Positions 1-12,614 of a stretch of 64,000 nucleotides of DNA are shown here, one piece after another. Made by a program: the position numbers and the translations under genes. The notes beneath the pieces are model-generated. The model saw nothing but the letters and a program-made list of their open reading frames with translations. It searched no databases and was not told the origin of the DNA. This DNA is from Porpolomopsis calyptriformis. Lineage: Eukaryota; Basidiomycota; Agaricomycetes; Agaricales; Hygrophoraceae. The stretch lies in contig OX621167.1 in assembly GCA_951640195.1 (NCBI GenBank), positions 558,001 to 622,000 of the forward strand, read 5' to 3'. Position 1 is the first letter of the stretch; the number at the start of each line of letters is the position of its first letter.

Positions 1-896
1 CATTGCTCTGATCCTACAAAAAATGAACCCGGTTAATGCCCTTCGTCGGCAGCTCATGGCATATACCTCCACATTCTACCGAGGTATTGCCTCACTACCC
101 TTCTTTTACCTTCCCCAATTCTACGCCATTCGATTCCGGACATCCAGTCATCGCTCGTTTCAAATCAGCCGGGCTTCACTCCTTGTTGAGTGGAAAATGT
201 GGCGTGTCGCCTCTGGCTTCTTCCTATCGTGCGTTTGCAGTCTGTTCAGTAAAAGTGCACCCCCCCCCCGTCACACACTTTAAACACAGGACTATCATCG
301 GACTGTTTCAGCTGTCGGGCATGATGACAGAGATTCTCATGCGCACCATGGCGTTCCTAACCATCGCCTTTGCCTCCGTGGGCTTCGTACAGAGTTATAC
401 TTTGATTATCTTTTTCTCGGGGCAGCCAATTACCGACGTCGAGTCTGGAGGAGACGGGTGTGAGGGCGCTGGAGAAGTAAGCACATGGACCACGGTAAGA
501 AATTTGCTCAACACCCCTCAAGACAAAGATAGAACTTACAAATATTCGACTCACCCCTCTAGAAGCTGAGCAACACTGAAGCAGAGGGGTGTGTGTGTTG
601 GAACGTGTGGGTTCTTCTCGCACTACCCGCAATATGGACTTTGTGGTGAGAATTCCAAGAGAGGATACGAACCCGATCACTAATCTCAACGATACAGGGC
701 AGCAATCTGTTTCACATTCCTCATCCTCATTATGGTCTGGCACATGAATGATCAGGCCTCCGCTTCATCTTCATTTCCAGAGGCGAGAACGACACACCTT
801 GTCACTGAGTACGTCCCTCGTATTGCCGTGACTTTCGTCTACGTGATAGGGGGATTATATCTACTTCTCGTTATTCGCGCCCTGAGGTCCCGGTGA
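1..896 (+). CDS. 3' exons of an unidentified multi-pass membrane protein (5' partial)
   Basis: The 5' end lies outside the window. At least three exons can be joined by GT-AG introns. One exon (about 289-475) encodes a hydrophobic helix around MRTMAFLTIAFASVGF followed by an acidic linker. The next short exon (about 585-643) encodes a helix around WVLLALPAIWTL. The last exon (about 690-896) continues in frame with AAICFTFLILIMVW, a polar loop, and a final helix VTFVYVIGGLYLLLVI before RALRSR and the stop. The introns are about 46 bp. Helix plus short-loop layout indicates a polytopic membrane protein. I do not recognise the family and no functional motif is visible. Exons before 289 are uncertain. 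Confidence 0.5.
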
Positions 897-1166
897 ACAC
901 GGAATGTGGTAATTGATAGCCTTCCTAGAGGCTATGGTCAATCGTCTGGCCCAAAGGCTTGACAATGGGATTTCCAATGATGTTTGATCTATAATTCGTC
1001 GTTTATGTTTCCTAGTCGTCGCTCTGCTTTATGTCGTTTGTATTTAAACCTGTATTCCTTGAATGGTCAAAATGTCGTTTCTGTACATACCTGAATTTAT
1101 ATAGGCACCGACAGTGATACTTTACCAGTGCCGTGGCCTTCGAGTACACGGCAAAAAGAGTCTTGA

Positions 1167-2657
1167 TCAACTAAACTCGAATTTCAAAAAGCCTGAAGGA
1201 GTATTCACCGAACGGGGTGCATGTTTCCATCCGACACGAAGGTCGGCTGTCCAGCCGCATAGCGGCTCAATATTCTGCGTGTGCTGTAGGAGCCCTTGAT
1301 AGAGCAGCTCGGTAGCTGTTGGGGGAGATGTGCAGAATCGTGTTATGAGTGTAACTGGGCGGTATCCTATGACACTGCATGAACACAGCAAGCCCTCCGA
1401 CTCCGCCGTTTGACAATAAGCCACCCTTTAGGGTTGGACGGCATAAGCTCGCACTTTATATGCTGAGCATATAAAAACGAGTGTTGTATTACCTGGTAGC
1501 GCTTGCAGAGTTTCCCAGTATTACGCAGATGCGCTAGGTGTACAGCCTGCGATGGCGGTACATTCGTTGAAATGAGCATGTGTAGGGTAGAGGGCGGCCG
1601 TGGGACACCGAGCCGTGAGTCTACACTCGATAAGTTATTGGTGGGAAATAACTCTATCGCCGAGACTCCATGAAGGGAAGCCTTGCTGCGCGCATTGTCT
1701 GGTAGGCAGTGAACTTTGGGGTGGCGTCGTCAAGATCTACTGTGGCGTCCAGGTATACCGGACCGGGGAATATAGACGGTGAAGGTATCAGAGCGCTTTC
1801 TATCAGGGCGCGGATTTCTGAATGATCGAAATCAATGAACTGGGTCCTGGAGTGCCTTTGGAAACGCCCTAGGTTGGGACGCGAGAGACCGGCAGTGGAA
1901 ATCCAAGATGGCCCGTTTGCGGGATGCAAACTCAGCGAAGTAGACACACGCAGCGATAAGACAGTGTCCACGAAGATATCGTTATGCCCGCATATTCTCG
2001 ACAGATCATGATCGTGGAGGCCATTTGGAGATGTTTGAGGCTGTACATCTCTGGCACGCTCCCGAGGCGGTGCTCGTTCTTTTCGGAAAGTGTGCAGACT
2101 ACTGCATTCGATGTTTTGTGAATACCATTTTTTTTCAAGGTGTTCAGACAGTGGTCAGCCGTCTCTTCCGACGCCGTCGAGGATGATGAGTCGAAGCATC
2201 TTGCGGCTCTCCGTCAGAACAGAGATGATTTTACCGCGATAAACCAGGGTTTACGTTTAGAGACTAGACCCTTTGAGAGCATCCGTATATCCGAGATATC
2301 AGAATGTGTGTTGGAGCCGGGATTACCCAGCTTGGATGAGGGACAGCTTTATAAGAGGGTAAGCTGGCTCACATGAGCGGGTTTCCACAACAGCTTTGAG
2401 CTCGAGGTAAGACTCTCTCGGCATACCCAACATATACGCTGACTCTTGCTCGCTGCGTTGCTGGTAATTGATCTAACCGTGCCGGATCCGTAGGCTGTGC
2501 CAGCAACATTATTAAACTTCGCTTCGTCAGGTTGTGGCATGTCCACCTCGGGCCAACCGTCCCATCCAAACCTTTCAAGCCCACCTGCCAACGTTAGCGC
2601 CCCAAAGCACATCAACGTGAACTTCAAAGGTATTGTCGCTGGACTTTTCGATGGCAT
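1167..2657 (-). pseudogene. possible degenerate F-box/LRR-like gene
   Basis: Several minus-strand open segments (1167-1424, 1654-1971, 1932-2138, 2349-2657) could be exons of one gene. They include short leucine- and histidine-bearing stretches such as YSLKHLQMAS and phrases like SEIRALIESALIPS, reminiscent of the repeats of basidiomycete F-box proteins. No clear F-box is seen, the segments fall in different frames with stops between them, and the 5'-most ATG (2657) overlaps the start of the divergent permease gene. It may be a decayed gene or an intron-rich gene that I cannot splice by eye. The family assignment is a weak inference. Confidence 0.22.
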
Positions 2658-4327
2658 TCAACTTCTCATCGTGTTTTCTTTCTAGTATCACTAACTTATT
2701 TTACGACATCATGCCAACCGGTTCGGCTGTGGCTACCTTGGTCGTCTTCCTCCTCTCAATCACATTCGTCATCTTTCCTGTCCATATACCCCTCCGCCCC
2801 TTCGCCCCTCAGATACGGATCCCGATCAATCTCACCACTGCACCGATAGTTGCCATAGCCGCCTTGTGGGCTGCTCAATGTATCAATTCCAGCGTCATCC
2901 GCCATGGAATTGTTGGAACGGAGGGAATCGAACCATACAATATCCTCATCCTATTCTTCTCCTTAGCCTATATGACCATTACGCTAGACATCACTGGTGT
3001 CTTGCAAGCCGCTGCCTTTTGGGTTAGCAACAAGGGTGGCTCAAACGGCCGCAAGCTCTATTTTTATTTCTACGTTCTGCTCACCCTGCTCAGTCTGGTT
3101 CTTGGCAATGATCCCGTCATCCTGTCCGGAACCGCTTTCCTCGTCTACTACACTAAAGTCGTCGAGGTAGACCACCTTTCTTGGCTCATCGCTGAATTCG
3201 CCGCCGCGAACACCGCCAGTATGGTTCTTTTTGTCGGAAACCCGACCAATGTCGTTCTGTGCGAAGGTTTTCACATCAATAACGTCGCATACTCGGCGTA
3301 TACCATATTCCCATTCATTGTGTGCAACGTCGTCTGTTTTGCTGCCCTCGCATTTCAATTCCGTCAATCAAAATATATTCCGAGGACACTGAACAATACG
3401 AGCCCAGTTGATCCACGAAGCGTCCTTCTGGATCCAGTCAGTGCATGGGTCGGAAGCATTTTGCTGGGAGCTTGTCTTGGGGTCATCCTCGTCGTCAGCT
3501 TTTTCCATATTGACGTTTGGAAGATCAGTCTGCCATTCGCCGTTGCAAAATTCATCTACGATCTGGCTTGGGATCACTTCAGGTACAGCCATAATATGAT
3601 CCCTCCCGACCAAACTCCTCCCAACGAAAAGGAAGAGAGTCCACCCACAGATATCACAGGACACAAACCTGAACGAACCGTTTCCCGTTTACCTCCCTCT
3701 CACGCCCTCCTTCGAACCTCAACTTCTGTCTCCATCTCAAAATCTTTCATGGTCCGCCAATCCTCCCGACTATCAGACCTTATGGAATCTCTAGAAAGCC
3801 GTTTCCCCACTTTCTTCACCGCCCTCCCCCGTCTTCCTTTCGCTCTCGTACCCTTCGCATTCTCTCAATTCATCCTCATAGAAGGTCTAGCATACCAAGG
3901 CTGGATCGACATCTTTGCTCACTGGCTCGTCCTCGCCACCCGGCGAGAAGTGTACCCCACGATATGGCTCGTAGGCATCCTCGGCGTAATAATGTGCAAC
4001 CTCGCAGGAACGAACATCGGCGCCACCATCTTACTCACCAAGGTCCTTCGCGCCGCCCCCAACTTCCCACCTTCCTCCTCCCTCGCCGGTGCCATCGCAC
4101 TAGCGGTGGCCAGCAATATCGGCGCCGTCAGTTTTACGTTCTCGGCCAGTCTCGCCGGCCTCCTCTGGCACGGAATCTTGCTACAGAAGGGAATTAAGGT
4201 CAAGCAGATGACGTTCGCTCGTTGGAACACGCTGCCTGTTACCGCCATGACCGTTGCCGGGCTCGCAGTAGTGTGCATAGAAATGGCCGTTCTTGGTAAA
4301 TTAAATTTCCATGCTCCGGTTCTTTGA
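2651..4327 (+). CDS. ArsB/NhaD-type (ion transporter superfamily) membrane permease
   Basis: A single open frame of about 558 residues, or 538 if translation starts at the second ATG (2711, MPTGSA). It has two sets of hydrophobic helices separated by a hydrophilic, Ser/Pro-rich central loop at about residues 315-385. The first half carries GNDPVILSGTAF and the re-entrant-loop-like LFVGNPTNVVL, which resembles the GDPPN motif of ArsB/NhaD permeases. The second half carries MCNLAGTNIGATILL in the matching inverted-repeat position. Family members exchange anions or Na+ across the plasma or vacuolar membrane; the substrate cannot be read here. It converges on POL1 with only 166 bp between the stop codons. 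Confidence 0.85.
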   Translation: MAFNFSSCFLSSITNLFYDIMPTGSAVATLVVFLLSITFVIFPVHIPLRPFAPQIRIPINLTTAPIVAIAALWAAQCINSSVIRHGIVGTEGIEPYNILILFFSLAYMTITLDITGVLQAAAFWVSNKGGSNGRKLYFYFYVLLTLLSLVLGNDPVILSGTAFLVYYTKVVEVDHLSWLIAEFAAANTASMVLFVGNPTNVVLCEGFHINNVAYSAYTIFPFIVCNVVCFAALAFQFRQSKYIPRTLNNTSPVDPRSVLLDPVSAWVGSILLGACLGVILVVSFFHIDVWKISLPFAVAKFIYDLAWDHFRYSHNMIPPDQTPPNEKEESPPTDITGHKPERTVSRLPPSHALLRTSTSVSISKSFMVRQSSRLSDLMESLESRFPTFFTALPRLPFALVPFAFSQFILIEGLAYQGWIDIFAHWLVLATRREVYPTIWLVGILGVIMCNLAGTNIGATILLTKVLRAAPNFPPSSSLAGAIALAVASNIGAVSFTFSASLAGLLWHGILLQKGIKVKQMTFARWNTLPVTAMTVAGLAVVCIEMAVLGKLNFHAPVL

Positions 4328-4493
4328 GTCGTGTGTGGCGAGACAACTGGTAGACCAGCTTGTTGTATTGACATCGCCTCCGACGATGGGATAACGATAA
4401 CACCGGGTGTCATCGAGCGAACCTCAGGCGAGGGAAAAAGAGATCGGTACAGTGCATTGCCTCTGGTCCTGTAAATGACGTACAAATTGACGC

Positions 4494-7400
4494 TTAAATA
4501 TTCATGAATGAGAATAGTCCACGGAGGTCAACCCATCTTCTCCCGCTATTGTCAAGATATTTTTCAACCGTGTCTTTCATCGTCTGCAAGAACACCATAT
4601 TTAGGCCAGTCAATGCAACGACCTCGTCTGTCCGACATTATTCAATGAATTTTTACTCTCCCCCAAGAAAGTACGTAGACCACTCACCGTGCTTGGTTGT
4701 CCCTTTTACTGCCTTGGTCGCCTTTTCAACGTCGAATAGGTATGAGTAAAACCTAAGCTGGTTGTAGAGCTGTGCATCAGAGTACTGTAGAACTTATCAA
4801 TCATCTCACAACATCTGGAAGAAGATCAAGCCACGAACTTCAAATGCCACGGTCCCATGGCAGCCTGACCGCAAACATCTCCGGCCGTACACACTCATCA
4901 TCCGTGTGCGATTACTGCAAGTCGCGTCGTCGCAGACAGTCCAACCCTCATAGTATCTCGCGATGTGCCCCCGAATCTGCACCTCTAGTTGCATCTGCAA
5001 ACTCGGAGTTCTCAACATGTTTCGACAAGAAGGACACGTAGGGCCAGACGGCAAGAGGATCGACGACTGTCACAAAACTGGTTGGAGAAGTACATACATC
5101 GAATGAGAGAGAGAGGACGCACCACGCGGTCCATGATCGGAGCGAAAGCTAGTTGAGCCTGACAATGCCGACACTGAACAATAAATGGGTCTGCGTCTTT
5201 GAATCTTTCCTTATCCGAAATCTGTGAATCCAGGGAAGCGAAAGCTCGCTCGTATCCACCGGAGACAGAATTGCGATATCGTGAAGGGTCCAGACCTACA
5301 CGTCCCATTTCAATCCGTGCGTCAGGAAAGATTAAGGCTAGTTAACTACCAAGGCATTCCGCTAACCGAGCACGATCTGTACCTTCGATAGGATCGCATA
5401 ATCGTTCGATTGGGGGGAGTATTTGTTGAGATAGATAGTACTCAAAGTCTAGATGGGATCACATTTCAGAACAATTCTCGACAAGGTAAATCATCATCGT
5501 TGCATACCGATCTGGAGTTCTGCATCAGCTTTACGAACCTCGTCGGGATGTTTGGCTCTGTCCGCTTGCACTGACTTCGCTGCATCTTCTCCCTCTGCAA
5601 CACAGAACACGTAAGGTATGACGTCGCCAGCGCGGGCACTACCGCCTCTGGACTGCATCCTCTCAGCGACTTGAACATGTGGTTGATTTTTCGCATCCGG
5701 ATACTCATTAGGATTCTTGCCCAGTCGCTATTAGGCCTGTGAGTATCCATTGAATCTGATTCATGACATAGAAACTGACCTTGAAGATTATGAATTCGTC
5801 CAACTTAATCTTGCAGTCACGGATATCTTGTCCAATGGTAGTTAGATAGTCATGGATATTTTCGACGACCGTTTCGGTCGATTCCCCAAATAATATCTGG
5901 TCTAGAACATACCTGGAAGACGGGTGAGCAGTTATGATGACAATCTACGAACTAGGCTTACTGGGAGACGGTTTTGGACAGAGCGCAGTATTCTCTTCGT
6001 TTCATGTCAAGCCCTTTGACCTCCGTTGACGTCCTTGTGCCATCCTCTATCTTGATAGCAGCATACTTCTTTTTTTGCAATAAAAGCAGCCGCTTGAAAA
6101 CACTATCCAAATCAATCTCCAAGAGCTTGTAGCAGTCGTTGACAGCCTTTTTGAATTCTGCGGCTATCTTGAGAGCTTCTGATAGTTCAGTGACATTAGA
6201 GTTTATAAAGACTGAATCCGTGTCGCCGTATACCACCTATTCAACGAGGTTACTCTCGACGTTTCGTGCAAAAGCGCGCCTCATCGCATCTCACCTCAAA
6301 TTGGAGACTCTCCGCAAGTTCTCTGGCGTGCATCAGAATTTCGCGACCCTTGAACGTGGTCAAGGCCGCCAGTGGCTTCGCGTAAAAACGCGAGAACTCG
6401 AACCCAAGGCAGCCATACATACTATTGGCGGTGAGCTTGAGAGCCATCTGCTTGATGTCATACTTTCGTTCAACCGGACTATCAGCGAATGTTGAATCAC
6501 TAAGTAGGATGTTTCGTCTTCACCTGAAGAAGTTTAGCCGGTGAAGCTGTCTTATCCTTCATCAGTGCCTTAACTTGGCGACGACGATTGACAAGGGTAG
6601 CAATTAATCTCGGGAGTACTCCTTGAGGAACATCAGGTGAAGGCGGCTCAGGTATTGTATGCTGTAGGACAAATATTACCAATGAGGGGTCGGGAACGCA
6701 AGCTTGTAACCGCTCACCTCGTCTTCTACTCGATCGATGGTTGTAAAATCGATGTTATACTCTTGGATGATACTCGGATAAAGCGAGTTGAAATCCATGA
6801 CGAGGATAAACTTATCCCACAGACCCGTGTTTGGATCGAATACAAGACCACCTTGATACTTGTCCCGCTTGGCTTTAGTTGGCTGGGGTGCCTCTGGGTC
6901 GTCGTCTTGCGGCACTTTGACTACAGTGGCGATCGGAGCTTTTTTGCCCCATAGCTTATCAGGACAGATATACTTGAGGCGATGAAACTCGTGTAATAAA
7001 ATGTATTCATTCCGTTCAGCGCGTCCACCATTGAGTGTCTTGTTCCTATTCATGGTGAATAAATTAGCCAGATGCTATCCGAACAGAGTGACAGCACTGC
7101 CTCGCAGCTGGTAATCCTCCAGAACGAGGAACTTACCATGAATTACCCGCAAGGTTGGTCAGCTGTTTTGTCAAAGGTAACATCTGCACCCTAGCCGCAA
7201 TCGCCATCTGATAATGGGCGTCTAATTCGCAGTGGCGTACGAATGTGAGTAGCGGGTCGGGGGAACTAACACCCCCATCCAGATAGCTCACGGTATCGTC
7301 AGGATCGATATCTTGCCTCTCAAATTTCAGGTGAGTTTTGCACATCTCGGTCAACGACCATGTCGTGGAAGCAATCATGCCCTGTCGGTTACCTCATTGA

Positions 7401-9887
7401 GCATCGGGCATTCCGCAGGAAGTATGGGAAATAAGACACACTTTGGCACCATCGCTGGCAAGATCGCATAGCAACCTCCCGTTGAGGAATTTAATATTTG
7501 TGCCCTGCTTCCCGATGTTTGGCCATTTCTCGCGTCTGAAACGGCCGATCCTGGACCAGTGTTCAACCTTGAGCTCATGCATCCGAGTGAGAAAAACGTC
7601 TAGGGAAACGCCCAGAAACTCGTGGCCGACAATGACGTCTGGATCGGCTTTGTGTATTGTAACTGTAGGGGTGTGTGGGGGACAACGTGAATAAGGGCGG
7701 GGAGAATATGGGACGGGGTACATACCAAGTAGGCTTGTCAACAGCATGCGTTCGTTCATCATAGGAGAAATGAGTCCTTTGGCATTCTCTTTTGCACGAG
7801 CTTCGAAATTCGGTGGGAACCGGTCCAGCGGCCTCACGAATGTGTGCACGTTGCATGGTTGCTGCTCAGGTGGCGTCGGATCATCGATTTGAACTGAATT
7901 ATCGCACCGAGATAAGCATGGTCGAGTTCAAAGACAACCAAGAACTCACTATTGTGCCATATCCGTGCAGTCGTACAGACAATCTCTCGTTTATTCTCCT
8001 GATGGTTGACAATAGTGCGAACTGTAAGGCTCATCACCGTAAGCGGTGGCATGTCTTTAGGCGCTTCTGGATCTGCTTCGGAAAAGGGGTTGATATCTTT
8101 GGGGTTGGAGACGGTAGCTTCCAGCTTGCACCACGATACCTATATTCAGTCAGTCAAGGGATGTCCCACTAAGCAACGGATAAAACACTGACTCCCTTAT
8201 TGTTAAGCTCTGGTTTCATGACCTTCAGCCAGCAGGGGCCCATAATTTTTCTCTTCAATACCAACAGCTCGAACGCACTCGTATTGGTACCAAAAATGCG
8301 AGCAATATTAGGGCCAGTTGCGTTGCTGGGTATTTGGGGTTCTGATACACGGCGCTTAGCCTTGGATTGCAGTGCAGGAGGGTGCAACTGACCGTTAAAT
8401 CCATAAAGCACTTTCAACCACTCCCGTTCTTCCCTAGGGACGCCAGGTTCTCCAAATGCATATTTTCTCTTCACAAATCTGCCCTTCCATGCTTTGATGC
8501 TAAATCTCTTTCTCACCCTGTCGAAGTCGTCGTATACGTCGTCTTGGGTTGGAACTATGTCAGTCTCGCATAGATCCCCATCGATTTCCTCCACCTGTCT
8601 CTCGCGAGGAAGAATAAAGAGATTCCGCTGTATTCCCTCGACGGCGACACAGCAGGAAATCCAGGCGCCAGAGGTCTTATCTTTGAGTTTTCCGATGAAG
8701 TAGATTCTTCCTTCGTGTTCCAAGTAGTCCAGCCAGAAAAACCTGAGTGAACCGTCCGGTTCCAGAGCAGAAATTTTGCTTGACTTGAAGGAGGTGTTGG
8801 ATGAGAGAGGCCCAAGACTGTCTTCTCTTGTGACGCTTAACGAGTCGTACACAGACAACCAGGCAGGAGCGCTTTTTTCTTTATTCGTTATCAAAAGGCT
8901 GCCTATGGGTTTGGTAGGCTCGCTGCCGAAGAGCCGATCCAGCTTCTTCGGTGAGTGAGCTCCTTTCGCAGGTCTCCACTTGGTCTTGGGCGCTGTGTCG
9001 GCTAAATCATCACCATCCACGTCCATGAACGCGTCCATGTCGATATCGTCGAACGAGGTATCGAACTCATCCGTTTCACTGTGCACACCCATCTGAGACA
9101 TTCTCTCAATGGCCGGCGTCAGCCCTCCCCCACCAGTCTTTGCTCGCTTTTTGGGACTCGTGTAAATGTCATCGCTGGACGGTATGCCACTTGCATCACC
9201 ATCCCAAGAAATATCAAATTGCATATCAGCATCCTCGTATGACATTTCACGGAGGAGGTCATAAGGGGGAGACGAAGACCCTGGTTCCAGTTCGTATTCG
9301 GGAGATTTACGCTTGCGTGATTTCGTGGTGGAAGTGGAGGGCAATGCATCCATGGCGCCGAGAATGGAGGACATGAAATCAGCTTCTTGCTCCGCTGACA
9401 CAACCGGCCTGTATGCACTCATGGAAGGGGCAACGACTTGGGGAGGAGGAGCCTTTGGTTTCGTCTTGCTTTTTCTCCCATCGTCTCTACCCTTCTTCTT
9501 ATTGACTAAAACGCGTTAAACTGAAGTTAAAGAGAAGATGGAATGAGCTTACCTGTCCGTCTTTTGTCGTATTCATCGTCTGAGCACATTCTCCCCTCCC
9601 ACTCGTCCATGCCATTGTCCATGTACCCATCCACGCCATCATCGACGACAAAATCATCTCTTTGAAGTCGCCCTTTGACGATGGTTTTATATTGATCTTC
9701 GGTCACCTCGTCATACACCTTAACATCTTCATCCTTAGTTGGCAGACCACCGATGAGCATAGTTTGTTCACTGAGGTAACAGATAAGTGCAGACCTTCCA
9801 TGAGCGGTCTCCGCCTTCACGGACGCGTTTATATTCTGCAAGCTTGTCGAGTTTGGATTTCTTTTCGCGTCGAGAACGGTCTGCCAT
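4494..9887 (-). CDS. POL1: DNA polymerase alpha catalytic subunit
   Basis: Replicative B-family polymerase that extends primase RNA primers at origins and on Okazaki fragments. The start at 9887 opens with [19 protein letters not shown], a typical Pol alpha N-terminus; an intron then joins to [10 protein letters not shown] and an acidic region. Exons in order hold the N-terminal region (8169-9422), an inactivated exonuclease-like domain (7394-7849), motif [11 protein letters not shown] (near 6810), motif [14 protein letters not shown] (near 6420) and motif C YGDTDS (near 6225). The two C-terminal cysteine modules follow: CRHC near 5165, then CPSC...CDDATC...CRSGC-type cysteines at 4806-5054. 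Two further small exons give [18 protein letters not shown] and a final stretch ending GLFSFMNI at the stop (4494-4496). All catalytic motifs are intact. Confidence 0.96.
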
Positions 9888-10207
9888 GTCCACAGCACTA
9901 CGCGATCAATGTCACGGTCAAAGACGCGCTTTCAGTCGGAGACTGAATCAATAATAAATGAGCTATTTTCTCAAATTTATTGTGCTACTGCATGGTTGGC
10001 TTCGCAAATATTGCAACTTGCATCCAAGATACACGCGATTGAGCACTGCAGCTACGTGTAGAATTACGCATCGGGTACGCCCACTTCATAGAGCCTGTCC
10101 TTCGCGGTTGGCCACTGGTTGGCCTCGAGGTCGCCGCGATCCAGTCAACATTTCTACTTTGCAGCCGTGTCGAACGAACGTGCAAATCGGCCCGCTGAAC
10201 ACCAGTG
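9888..10207. other. intergenic, no gene seen
   Basis: 320 bp between the POL1 start and the stop of the flavin-reductase-like gene, both on the minus strand. It should contain the POL1 promoter and the 3' UTR of the upstream gene. Short open frames here have no recognisable features. Confidence 0.5.
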
Positions 10208-10933
10208 TTATGATTTAACCGGAACTTCGCAGCTCGTATACCCTTGTCGATGGTATAGCAGAGGTAGCATCTTCAGTGGATCGCCGTCCCCTTCCCTCTC
10301 ATTGCCTGAAGATTCCTCAACACGCACGACTCGGGCAATGAAAAGCTCAGATCCAGACGCCAAATCGCCGCCTTCAAATCCCATCTCTTTCGGTATCTCA
10401 CTTCGCCTCTCCAGGAAATCCAAGTCACGCAAAGGCAGCGTCCTGGCCAACATTTGGCATGACAAGGCTCCCAACGACCCTTCCAATATCGGCAAGCGGT
10501 CCCTACTCAGGCAGTACTGAACCGATGAAAATGGTTCGGGATATAAATCCGGTCGCGAGAATTTTATCGCTACGGATGCCTGAACTGCCGAAAGGATATT
10601 TACGACCATATGGGACGGTAGGTGTCGTTGAACGGATTTGAGAGAGGTTGCCATTCTGGAAGGGGTGCGAAGGGAGAAAGTGATGAGGGGGTGGGGATCC
10701 ATTGCGATGGAAGTAAACGACGATAACGTCGCGCCATGATACGCGATCGGGGAATCTTTCGATAACCCGGGATGCATAAAGGCAGTGATGACCGCGACGG
10801 ACTGAGCGGTTTCACGGAGAAGAGCACGTAGCTGGTCTCGCGTACTGATCTTGTCAGACCCGGCGCAGTAATCCCTTGCATTTCGCCATCGTGCTGTCGT
10901 ACGTTTGACTGTGGAATGAGAGGAACGAAGCAT
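10208..10933 (-). CDS. flavin-reductase-like (FMN-binding split barrel) protein, likely mitochondrial
   Basis: An intronless frame of 241 residues. The first ~40 residues are basic and Ser/Thr-rich with almost no acid (MLRSSHSTVKRTTARWRNAR), as in mitochondrial presequences. The rest matches flavin-reductase-like split-barrel proteins: a start of domain around LRALLRETAQSVAVIT, the signature HGATLSSFTSIAMDPHPLIT followed by FSLRTPSRMATSL, and a second half with LEGSLGALSCQM. Such proteins bind FMN and reduce free flavin or act with a partner oxygenase; the specific partner is unknown. Its ATG is 36 bp from the ATG of the WDR5-like gene on the other strand. Confidence 0.85.
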   Translation of the reverse strand: MLRSSHSTVKRTTARWRNARDYCAGSDKISTRDQLRALLRETAQSVAVITAFMHPGLSKDSPIAYHGATLSSFTSIAMDPHPLITFSLRTPSRMATSLKSVQRHLPSHMVVNILSAVQASVAIKFSRPDLYPEPFSSVQYCLSRDRLPILEGSLGALSCQMLARTLPLRDLDFLERRSEIPKEMGFEGGDLASGSELFIARVVRVEESSGNEREGDGDPLKMLPLLYHRQGYTSCEVPVKS

Positions 10934-10969
10934 GAATGACCATAAACAAGAGCAAATAATAATCTCTCA
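10934..10969. promoter_or_regulatory. very short bidirectional promoter / shared 5' UTR region
   Basis: Only 36 bp separate the start codons of the flavin-reductase-like gene (minus) and the WDR5-like gene (plus). The segment is A-rich. The core promoter of each gene must lie here or overlap the other gene's coding sequence, unless one start is misassigned. Confidence 0.45.
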
Positions 10970-12453
<1,484 letters not shown>

Positions 12454-12614
12454 ATCACTGTATACATTTATGTCCCAAGTCGTCTTCATATACTTCTCAA
12501 ATTACTCCCCGATCTTTCCTCAGACGCATGCTATATTCCTTGCAACATCCTAGTCTATGTCCCAGAGGAGGGGAGAACAAGAAATATAATTAATATCATT
12601 TTTCAGTGAAAACT

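Noticed and set aside
9888..10207. Searched for a tRNA or small ncRNA upstream of POL1
   Set aside because: No cloverleaf or A/B box pair could be recognised by eye.
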